6,680 bases of DNA, from contig JALNWC010000145.1 in NCBI GenBank assembly GCA_023231075.1, forward strand, positions 1 through 6,680. The letters run 5' to 3'. This document shows positions 1-5,274 of the stretch, piece by piece. The notes beneath the pieces are model-generated. The model had not been told where the DNA came from and made no database searches. It saw only the letters and a list, made by a program, of their open reading frames with translations. The stretch comes from Rhodoferax sp. GTDB taxonomy: Bacteria > Pseudomonadota > Gammaproteobacteria > Burkholderiales > Burkholderiaceae_C. Every line of letters begins with the position of its first letter. The first letter of the stretch is position 1. A program made the translations under genes and the position numbers.

Positions 1-298
1 GGACCCGCCACCAGGGCGGCGTCAGGGTCCGCTCGACATGGCGGGCGCGTGCCCCATTGGTCTCAACCAGAGCGCAGGTAGCACCCGGGTAACGCTGATT
101 CAGGAGCCCATGGGCTTCGAGGCCACCATTGAGCGGCTCCCAATGCACCCAGTTTTCCGGCTGACAGGTGATCCAGTCAAGCCGCTCCTGCATGCGCCGG
201 GCCACCTCTTCGTGCAGCCAGGCCGACGCCACCGCAGGACGACATTGCCAGCGCAAGGCAGCCTGTGGATCAACGGACGGAGGAGATAAATGGGCCAT
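1..298 (-). CDS. BioC-like class I methyltransferase, N-terminal part (runs off left edge)
   Basis: The frame is open from an ATG at 298-296 to the left edge, giving 99 codons and one extra base, so the C-terminal part is missing. The protein begins MAHLSPPSVDP. Residues 24-42 (ASAWLHEEVARRMQERLDW) resemble the N-terminal helix of the BioC family, malonyl-ACP O-methyltransferases of biotin synthesis. The following stretch, WVHWEPLNGG at about residues 50-59 and then RYPGATCALVE at 69-79, lies where the first SAM-binding strand, loop and acidic post-I residue should be. The usual glycine-rich D-x-G-x-G-x-G loop is not intact. I recall Comamonadaceae proteins of this type, often labelled biotin synthase or methyltransferase-domain protein, next to comF. 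The family call is fairly sure, but catalytic activity and a role in biotin synthesis are not. The gene is divergent from comF across 37 bases. No good ribosome binding site precedes the ATG. Confidence 0.72.
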   Translation of the reverse strand, partial: MAHLSPPSVDPQAALRWQCRPAVASAWLHEEVARRMQERLDWITCQPENWVHWEPLNGGLEAHGLLNQRYPGATCALVETNGARARHVERTLTPPWWRV

Positions 299-335
299 GA
301 AACATTCAAAAATGAGACGCGAGTATATTGACTGA
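299..335. promoter_or_regulatory. Short divergent promoter region, methyltransferase / comF
   Basis: Only 37 bases separate the two divergent start codons, so any promoters must reach into the coding regions. On the minus strand TATACT (327 down to 322) is a good -10 hexamer and would give a leader of roughly 17 bases to the methyltransferase ATG. I see no good -35 at the right distance. On the plus strand TATATT (324-329) lies too close to the comF ATG at 336 to leave room for a leader. Hexamer matching by eye only. Confidence 0.3.
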
Positions 336-1031
336 ATGTTCACCGGCCTGTTTTCAAGGATGTTGCCCCCACCCGCCAGCCAATGCCGGGTCTGCCATAC
401 CTGGCCGGCGCAGTCCGTTTGCGAACCCTGTGTGGCTGAATTTGCCCAGCCGCAGCCACGCTGTCGCACCTGCGCCCTGCCCTTGCCCGCCGGCCAGCCT
501 CAATGCGGCGCCTGCCTGAAAGCCCCGCCACCACTGGACGTGTGCCTGGCCGCCGTGCCCTACGCCTTTCCATGGGCGCACTTGATGGCGGACTTCAAGT
601 TCAACGAACAACCCGCCCTGGCCAAATTCTTTGCCAATCTGCTCAAAGCCACACCCTGGGTTGACCCCTCCATTGAAGCCGCCGACCTGCTGCTGCCCAT
701 GCCACTGTCCCGACAACGCTTGCAGGTGCGTGGTTACAACCAGGCTCTGCTGTTGGCGCAGCAACTCCATGCCCGAAAAGCCCGCGTCGATCTGCTGCTG
801 CGCATTGCCGACACGCCCGCGCAACACACCCTCAAGCGCGAGCAACGGCTCACCGGCCTGGCCCACTCCTTTGCGGTGGATCCGCTGAAAGTGTCACTAT
901 TGCAGGGTGCGCGCCTGGTGCTGGTGGATGACGTGATGACCACTGGCGCATCGCTCTACGCCGCCGCGCGGGTGCTCAAGGCAGCTGGCGCCGCTCACAT
1001 CACCGGCTTGGTGATTGCCCGCACCGAATAA
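336..1031 (+). CDS. comF: ComF family phosphoribosyltransferase
   Basis: A 231-residue protein, a usual length for the ComF family, whose members are linked to DNA uptake during natural transformation; the exact reaction is not well established. Four CxxC-type pairs (C17/C20, C29/C32, C43/C46, C57/C60) form the N-terminal zinc-finger region seen in most family members. The phosphoribosyltransferase fold follows: LPMPLSRQR and RGYNQA at about residues 120-137, then the PRPP-binding motif VDDVMTTGAS at 197-206. All key elements are present and the frame is uninterrupted. The start is uncertain. The ATG at 336 has no clear Shine-Dalgarno sequence, and an in-frame ATG at 360 would still keep every cysteine. 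The stop codon TAA ends at 1031, and trmL follows at once in the same direction, so the two genes are probably co-transcribed. Confidence 0.9.
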   Translation: MFTGLFSRMLPPPASQCRVCHTWPAQSVCEPCVAEFAQPQPRCRTCALPLPAGQPQCGACLKAPPPLDVCLAAVPYAFPWAHLMADFKFNEQPALAKFFANLLKATPWVDPSIEAADLLLPMPLSRQRLQVRGYNQALLLAQQLHARKARVDLLLRIADTPAQHTLKREQRLTGLAHSFAVDPLKVSLLQGARLVLVDDVMTTGASLYAAARVLKAAGAAHITGLVIARTE

Positions 1032-1057
1032 TGCCCAGCCTGCGCGACAATGCAGCC

Positions 1058-1531
1058 ATGTTTCATATTGTTCTGGTCGAGCCCGAAATCCCCCCGAACA
1101 CCGGCAACGTCATCCGTCTGGCGGCCAACACCGGCTGCACCCTGCACCTGGTGGAACCCCTGGGTTTTTCGATGGACGACAAACACATGCGCCGGGCCGG
1201 GCTGGACTACCATGACTATGCCACCGTCAAGCGCCATGCCAGCTGGCAAGCCTTCCTCGATGATGAGCAGCCCTTGCCCGAGCGGTTGTTTGCACTGACC
1301 ACCCGTGCCAGTCAAAACGCGTTCGAGGCGCACTTCAAGCCCGGTGACTCCCTGGTGTTTGGCTCCGAGACCAAAGGCCTGAGCGATGCCGTGCGCCAGT
1401 CATTTGCACAGCAACAAACTTTTAAACTGCCGATGCTGCCCGGACAGCGCAGCCTGAACCTGTCCAACGCCGTGGCAGTCACGGTTTTCGAGGCCTGGCG
1501 GCAAAATGGGTTTGCCAATCTGAAGACTTGA
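1058..1531 (+). CDS. trmL: tRNA (cytidine(34)-2'-O)-methyltransferase TrmL
   Basis: TrmL is a SPOUT-fold, SAM-dependent enzyme that 2'-O-methylates the wobble nucleotide of certain leucine tRNAs. Starting at the ATG at 1058 the protein has 157 residues, the same length class as E. coli TrmL, and opens MFHIVLVEPEIPPNTGN, closely matching the known N terminus. Family motifs are intact: EIPPNTGNVIRLAANTG at 10-26, RRAGLDYHDY at 45-54, the SAM-knot segments LVFGSETKGL at 99-108 and LPMLPGQRSLNLSNAVAV at 124-141, and a final EAWRQNGF at 145-152. An in-frame ATG at 1031 overlaps the comF stop (TAATG) and would add nine residues, MPSLRDNAA, that the family lacks, so I prefer 1058. The gap to comF is then 26 bases. 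No terminator with a T run is evident after the TGA at 1529-1531. Confidence 0.93.
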   Translation: MFHIVLVEPEIPPNTGNVIRLAANTGCTLHLVEPLGFSMDDKHMRRAGLDYHDYATVKRHASWQAFLDDEQPLPERLFALTTRASQNAFEAHFKPGDSLVFGSETKGLSDAVRQSFAQQQTFKLPMLPGQRSLNLSNAVAVTVFEAWRQNGFANLKT

Positions 1532-1885
1532 ACGGTCAGCCGACGCCATCAATCCTCCAACGGTTGAGCCCGATTTAACCACCCGGTAACGGAACATCCA
1601 ACCCTGTGGGAAGCTTCGCGCGCACACGCGCTTTCGGTTGACCCGGCCGTGCTGGTGTGAGGTCATCGGCAAAATGGCACGTGTCGCTTTTCTGCAGTCG
1701 GAGAACAAAATAAACATCAAGGCAAGGCACTCCATGACGTGGTTGAGACACGGAAGGAAGTTGCAGGTGCTGCGGTGGGAAGAACTGCGTCATTTGACGA
1801 CGATCCACGCCAGTGACCGGCTATGGCAAGGGCAAGGGCAAGGGCAAGGGCAAGGGCGACGGCGTCACCCAGCGAGATTTTGGGA
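1532..1885. other. Gene-free spacer between trmL and cytochrome c4
   Basis: These 354 bases lie between two convergent genes. Short open frames exist on both strands, for example about 1638-1907 plus (TTG start) and 1575-1808 minus. Their peptides show no domain I recognise, they overlap one another, and they have no ribosome binding site. I see no tRNA and no rho-independent terminator. The only distinct structures are the GGCAAG repeat at 1825-1857 and a small GCGCG-CACA-CGCGC hairpin at 1618-1631. The region could hold decayed sequence, but I cannot identify its origin. Confidence 0.6.
1825..1857. repeat. Hexanucleotide tandem repeat (GGCAAG)5 plus GGC
   Basis: Five perfect copies of GGCAAG occupy 1825-1854 and a partial unit GGC follows to 1857. 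On the other strand this reads as CTTGCC repeats and lies about 30 bases past the cytochrome c4 stop codon. The unit length is a multiple of three, so copy-number changes would not shift a reading frame. The repeat lies outside any gene I can support, and slipped-strand expansion is the simplest explanation. Confidence 0.95.
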
Positions 1886-2512
1886 TCAGCGCAACCCGGC
1901 GATGTAGTCAGCAACCGCCTTGATTTCACGGTCATTCAGCTTGACGGCCACTTGGGTCATCTGGAGGCTGTTTTTACGCACACCGTCGCGGAATGCGGTC
2001 AGTTGAGCCACAGCGTAATCAGCGTGTTGACCACTCAAACGTGGATACTGGGCTGGAATGCCTGCACCATTGGGGCTATGGCAGCCCGCGCAGGCGGGAA
2101 TCTGACGGTCGGCGATGCCACCACGATAGATTTTTTCACCCAACAGCACCAGGTCTTTTTCCTTGGCGGCGCCAGGCGTGGCTTTCTTCGTGGCCAGCCA
2201 GTAGGAGATGTTTTTCATGTCCTCGTCGCTCAACGCAGCCGCCATACCGTTCATGACGGCGTTCTCACGCTTGCCTGCCTTGAACTCCGACAACTGTTTG
2301 ACCAGATACTCTGGGTGTTGCTGGGCCAGTTTTGGGTTGACCGGTATCAACGAATTGCCGTCAACCGCGTGACATGCGGCACATACCCCCGCAAAACTGG
2401 CTTCACCTTTTGCCAGATCCGGTTTGGCAGCGACAACGGCCTCTGCGGCAACACTTGAAAAAACAGCGGTGACCAAGGCGGCAGCAATGGTGAATGTGAC
2501 AATCAGCTTCAT
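1886..2512 (-). CDS. Di-haem cytochrome c4-type protein, periplasmic
   Basis: With the ATG at 2512-2510 the protein has 208 residues. Residues 1-25 form a Sec signal peptide (MKLIVTFTIAAALVTAV core) with a likely signal peptidase I site after AEA at 23-25. Two class I cytochrome c domains follow, each with a CxxCH haem site: CAACH at 44-48 and CAGCH at 141-145. Probable axial methionines are M87 or M90 (in VMNGMAA) and M185 (in SLQMTQ). The two halves share the pattern LSDEDMKNISYWLA / LNDREIKAVADYIA at their ends, as in cytochrome c4. Members of this family carry electrons to terminal oxidases; the actual partner is not visible here. An upstream in-frame start at 2527 would add MTCPL before the signal peptide and is less likely. 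The gene is divergent from engB. The cytochrome c biogenesis genes I would expect downstream are absent; trmL is there instead. Confidence 0.9.
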   Translation of the reverse strand: MKLIVTFTIAAALVTAVFSSVAAEAVVAAKPDLAKGEASFAGVCAACHAVDGNSLIPVNPKLAQQHPEYLVKQLSEFKAGKRENAVMNGMAAALSDEDMKNISYWLATKKATPGAAKEKDLVLLGEKIYRGGIADRQIPACAGCHSPNGAGIPAQYPRLSGQHADYAVAQLTAFRDGVRKNSLQMTQVAVKLNDREIKAVADYIAGLR

Positions 2513-2586
2513 AAGTGGACAGGTCAATTGATGGTGTGGGTAAACCCTGTAATTCTACAATGGGCCAACTTCACAGCGTGCATCCC
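2513..2586. promoter_or_regulatory. Divergent promoter region, cytochrome c4 / engB
   Basis: The two start codons are 74 bases apart. On the plus strand TACAAT (2556-2561) is a five-of-six -10 hexamer that would start transcription near 2568, about 20 bases before the engB ATG. On the minus strand TAGAAT (2557 down to 2552) is also five of six and points to the cytochrome gene. The hexamers overlap by two bases. Neither has a convincing -35 at 16-18 bases; TTGATG at 2528-2533 is too far from TACAAT. Assigned by eye. Confidence 0.42.
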
Positions 2587-3321
2587 ATGACCAATCAACC
2601 CATCCCGAGTGCCTCACAGCCCTCACTTCCAACCCAGCACGACCCTTCAACGGCTACACCGCTGGTCGCCCTGGGCTGGCTTCATACGGCCAAATTTTTG
2701 ACGACGGCACCACAATTGCACTTTTTACCCCCCCTGAATGTGCCGGAAATCGCGTTTGTGGGCCGCTCCAATGCGGGCAAATCGACCTGCATCAACACCT
2801 TAACCCAGCAAAAGCAGCTTGCCTTTGCTTCCAAAAAACCGGGGCGGACCCAACATATCAACCTGTTCTCTCTGGGCAAACAAGGCGTGACCGATGCCGT
2901 GTTGGCCGATTTGCCCGGATATGGTTATGCGGCCGTGCCCAAGCAGGACAAGATTCGCTGGCAACAGGTGATGGCCAACTATTTGGTGACGCGCGAAAAC
3001 CTCAAAGCCATTGTGCTGATGTGTGACCCGCGCCACGGACTCACCGAACTTGATGAAGTTTTGCTCGACGTGGTCCGACCCAGGGTTGAAGAGGGTTTGA
3101 AATTTTTGGTGATCCTGACGAAGGCCGACAAACTCACCCGCGCCGAACAAAGCAAGGCGCTGTCCATCATGAAACTGCAGGCGGGCGGGGGCGAAGTACG
3201 CTTGTTTTCAGCCACCAAACGCCAGGGCATTGAAGAGGTAGCGACGCTGTTATGGCAATGGGCACATCCCGCCGTTGCCACAAAACCCGATGCCACCCAA
3301 GCTGAAAATGGGATTGAGTAA
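2587..3321 (+). CDS. engB: Ribosome biogenesis GTP-binding protein EngB (YihA/YsxC)
   Basis: EngB is a small TrmE-Era-type GTPase needed for late 50S subunit assembly and usually essential. The ATG at 2587 gives 244 residues. All G motifs are present: G1 GRSNAGKS at 59-66, G2 PGRTQHINLF at 85-94, G3 DLPGYGYA at 108-115, G4 TKAD at 178-181 and G5 SATK at 208-211. The core matches E. coli EngB closely. The N terminus is about 30 residues longer and rich in Pro, Ser, Thr and Gln before the conserved WLHTAKFL. Other in-frame starts lie upstream at 2560 (ATG) and 2515 (GTG). I chose 2587 because the candidate -10 box at 2556-2561 overlaps the 2560 start. No strong Shine-Dalgarno sequence precedes any of them. 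The gene converges on the acyltransferase pair, with 41 bases between stop codons. Confidence 0.93.
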   Translation: MTNQPIPSASQPSLPTQHDPSTATPLVALGWLHTAKFLTTAPQLHFLPPLNVPEIAFVGRSNAGKSTCINTLTQQKQLAFASKKPGRTQHINLFSLGKQGVTDAVLADLPGYGYAAVPKQDKIRWQQVMANYLVTRENLKAIVLMCDPRHGLTELDEVLLDVVRPRVEEGLKFLVILTKADKLTRAEQSKALSIMKLQAGGGEVRLFSATKRQGIEEVATLLWQWAHPAVATKPDATQAENGIE

Positions 3322-3327
3322 ATGGCC

Positions 3328-3363
3328 GCTGCGCAAACTTGCAGCCCTCTTTCAGCTTTTTTT
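3328..3363 (+). terminator. Possible weak terminator after engB
   Basis: A short stem GCTGC (3328-3332) / GCAGC (3341-3345) is followed after 11 bases by seven T (3357-3363). A wider pair, GCTGAAA at 3301-3307 and TTTCAGC at 3350-3356, brackets it and would bring the T run directly after a stem, though with a long loop. The location between two convergent genes suits a terminator. The stem is weak and the T run reaches the stop codon of the opposing gene. Confidence 0.35.
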
Positions 3364-4229
3364 CAATACAAGCCGGGTTCACCCGGCGGACGGTCCTTGA
3401 ATCGCTTATGCACCCAGTAATACTGGTCTGGCATGGCATCAATGTAGGTTTGCAGTCGCGCATTCATGAGCGCTGTGTCGGCCTTCAGGTCGCCGGTCGG
3501 AAAATCTGACCATGCCGGCAGCACCTGCACCTCATAACCCCGGGATGTCATGCGAGTCACCACGGGTACCACCTTGGCGCGCCCCAGCCGGGCAAACCGC
3601 GACAGTGATGGCACAGTAGCCGCGCTGACGCCATAAAAGGGAACAAACAGGGACTCATGCGGGCCAAAGTTCATGTCCGGCAATAAATAAAGTGGCTCAC
3701 CCCGGCGCAAGGAGGCAATGATGGTTTTGACACCATCAGCCCGACCAAATAGCCGGGGCGAACCAAAGCGCAGGCGGCCTTGCCTGATCCAGGCATCCAC
3801 CACCTTGTTGGACTGGTTGGTATAAATGCTGGTGATGTGGCATAGCAACTGTTGCGTGATGGCCGTGCCACCGGCATCCATGCCAACAAAATGCGGGGCA
3901 AAAATCACGACCGGATCCGGGCCCGTGAGTTGACTTGCATCTCCGATGATTTTCAGGCGGGCCCGCACCTTGTCTGGCGCGCCGTGCCAGAGCCAGCCAC
4001 GGTCCAGCCAGGCCTGGGAGACCCGCACAAAGACCCTGCGCGACAGGGTGCGCAACTGAGTTGCGTCAAGCTGCGGAAAACACAAACGCAGGTTGGTCTG
4101 CACCACATGCCGGCGCGACCCCGCGACCCCATACAACACCCTACCCAACACCCAGCCCAGGGCGCGCACCCAGGACAAGGGCAAATAGGCCAAAACACGC
4201 ATCAGATAAAGGAAAAAGCTTGTTGCCAT
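3363..4229 (-). CDS. lpxL: LpxL/HtrB family lipid A late acyltransferase (HX4D type)
   Basis: A 288-residue inner-membrane enzyme of the bacterial lipid A acyltransferase family, which transfers a secondary acyl chain from acyl-ACP to lipid A precursors at the cytoplasmic face. A hydrophobic N-terminal anchor covers about residues 5-35. The catalytic HX4D motif is H113-FVGM-D118. Further family blocks are YLLPDMNFGPHESLFVPFYG at 181-200 and the C-terminal DQYYWVHKRFKDRPPGEP at 268-285, which matches the end of E. coli LpxL (EQYMWLHRRFKTRPEG). The acidic residue is Asp, as in LpxM, rather than Glu as in E. coli LpxL, so chain length and position cannot be assigned; lpxL is a family-level symbol. 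The gene lies 25 bases after the stop of a paralogue on the same strand and is probably co-transcribed with it. No clear Shine-Dalgarno sequence precedes the ATG at 4229. Confidence 0.85.
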   Translation of the reverse strand: MATSFFLYLMRVLAYLPLSWVRALGWVLGRVLYGVAGSRRHVVQTNLRLCFPQLDATQLRTLSRRVFVRVSQAWLDRGWLWHGAPDKVRARLKIIGDASQLTGPDPVVIFAPHFVGMDAGGTAITQQLLCHITSIYTNQSNKVVDAWIRQGRLRFGSPRLFGRADGVKTIIASLRRGEPLYLLPDMNFGPHESLFVPFYGVSAATVPSLSRFARLGRAKVVPVVTRMTSRGYEVQVLPAWSDFPTGDLKADTALMNARLQTYIDAMPDQYYWVHKRFKDRPPGEPGLY

Positions 4230-4254
4230 AAGAAATTAGCTTGTATATGTCATA

Positions 4255-5085
4255 TCACAACAGGTCACGCGGTTGCTTGTAGCGCGCATAGCCCCACAAA
4301 TACTGTTGCGGGCACTGTGACACCAGCGCCTCCATCGCGCGATTGACCGCAGTGACTGCACCCCTCAAATCGGTTGGCAACGCCATGGTCATGGGTTGAA
4401 CATGCACCCGGTAACCGCGCCCCCACTTCAGGCGCTCGCCCCAAACCAATAAAATTGTGGCGCCTGTTTGCTGCACCAATCGCGCCGACAAGGTCATGGT
4501 GTAGGCGTCATGCCCAAAGAATGGCACCATCATGCCCATGCCTTGCGGTGGCACCTGGTCAGGCAACAAGCCGACCGACTCACCCTGTTTGAGCGCCTTG
4601 ACCATCTGTTTGACGCCAGAGAGGGTGGTTGGAGCGGTCTGCAAGCCGGGCCGATGACGTGAGGCACTCACCAGTTCCCTCAGCCAGGATTGACGCGGCG
4701 GACGATATAACACCGTCATTGGTTTTCCCCCGGGTGAAAAACGGTCTGCATAGGCCTGAGCTGCGATCTCAAAGCAGCCGAGATGTGGCGTCAAAAATAC
4801 GACGCCACGCCCCGTCTCCAAGGCAGGCTGCACGTGCTCGGCGCCCTCCCAGACGACCGGCACCGGCTGCCCCAGCCACAAACGCGGAAGTTCAGCGACC
4901 AGCTTGCCACTCTCTGCCACCGCGCCCCGAACTTGTCGCCAGCTTAATCCAGCCATTCTGGCATTTTCCAAAAAGCGCTTTCGGTAGACGGTCGAAGCGA
5001 CAAACACAGCCCAACCGAGTACGGCGCCCACACCATGAAGTAGCCACAAAGGCCAAGCTGACAACAATTTAAAAAGGGTGACCAT
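4255..5085 (-). CDS. Second lipid A / lysophospholipid acyltransferase family protein (HX4E type)
   Basis: Starting at the ATG at 5085-5083 the protein has 276 residues and opens MVTLFKLLSAWPLWLLHGVG, the usual hydrophobic N-terminal anchor of the family. A longer frame begins at 5142, but its first 19 residues (MCRPASSSIT...) are not family-like and are rejected. The catalytic motif is HX4E, H101-LGCF-E106, followed by VLYRPPRQ at about 125-132, GLLPDQVPPQGMGMMVPFFG at 172-191 and QQYLWGYARYKQP at 260-272. It shares the fold and anchor of its neighbour but lacks the HRRFKTRP-type C-terminal block, so I call it family member only: it may add a different acyl chain to lipid A or act on another lipid. 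It is the promoter-proximal gene of the pair and is divergent from metK across 189 bases. Confidence 0.85.
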   Translation of the reverse strand: MVTLFKLLSAWPLWLLHGVGAVLGWAVFVASTVYRKRFLENARMAGLSWRQVRGAVAESGKLVAELPRLWLGQPVPVVWEGAEHVQPALETGRGVVFLTPHLGCFEIAAQAYADRFSPGGKPMTVLYRPPRQSWLRELVSASRHRPGLQTAPTTLSGVKQMVKALKQGESVGLLPDQVPPQGMGMMVPFFGHDAYTMTLSARLVQQTGATILLVWGERLKWGRGYRVHVQPMTMALPTDLRGAVTAVNRAMEALVSQCPQQYLWGYARYKQPRDLL

Positions 5086-5274
5086 GCGTGAGATAAAATA
5101 AAGCTGTCGCCGAGTTATGGAACTACTTGCAGGGCGACACACACAAGAGCTGCCCTATCTGGGTTGCGATTGTGCCTTGTCAAATCAATGACACATCTGC
5201 TAAAGCGTTCGCCGAAAGCCCGAAAAGCCAAAGCAACGCGCAAGAGTTGTTAATTTTTCTTAAAAGGCTTCATC
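5086..5274. promoter_or_regulatory. Divergent regulatory region, acyltransferase operon / metK
   Basis: This 189-base spacer must hold both promoters. TGTCA-N6-TGACA (5178-5182 and 5189-5193) is a perfect five-base inverted repeat. Its left arm overlaps a consensus -35, TTGACA, on the minus strand (5183 down to 5178). The best -10 is poor: GATAGG (5159 down to 5154) at an 18-base spacing. On the plus strand TTGTCA (5177-5182) is five of six for a -35, with only TAAAGC (5201-5206) as a -10. A small hairpin AGGGC/GCCCT lies at 5131-5135 and 5152-5156. The plus-strand leader does not match a SAM or SAH riboswitch that I can recognise. Confidence 0.4.
5262..5267 (+). promoter_or_regulatory. metK ribosome binding site
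   Basis: AAAAGG lies seven bases before the ATG at 5275. It is the clearest Shine-Dalgarno-like site in the window and fixes the metK start, which also matches the family N terminus (MANDFLFTSESVSEGHPDK). Confidence 0.7.

Noticed and set aside
38..289. Plus-strand 83-codon frame at the left edge
   Set aside because: The opposite strand carries the BioC-like methyltransferase start in a continuous open frame; the plus frame has no family features.
354..866. Minus-strand frame of 170 codons inside comF
   Set aside because: It is a shadow of comF, whose zinc-finger cysteines and PRPP motif are unmistakable.
1638..1907. Plus-strand 89-codon frame in the spacer after trmL
   Set aside because: It needs a TTG start, ends over the cytochrome gene, includes the hexamer repeat as Gly-Gln repeats, and shows no recognisable domain.
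1823..2458. Long plus-strand frame (211 codons) opposite cytochrome c4, starting with alternating Met-Ala-Arg-Ala-Arg
   Set aside because: It is antisense to a clear di-haem cytochrome, its start is the translated hexamer repeat, and it has no domain or ribosome binding site.
3372..3387. Inverted repeat GCCGGGT-TC-ACCCGGC near the 3' end of the lpxL-type gene
   Set aside because: It lies within coding sequence (PPGEPGLY end), is followed by no T run in either direction, and is short for a GC-rich genome.
5100..5274. Possible SAM or SAH riboswitch in the metK leader
   Set aside because: Only short, unrelated stems are seen (AGGGC/GCCCT, TGTCA/TGACA); nothing matches the conserved cores of known SAM or SAH riboswitches as far as I can judge by eye.
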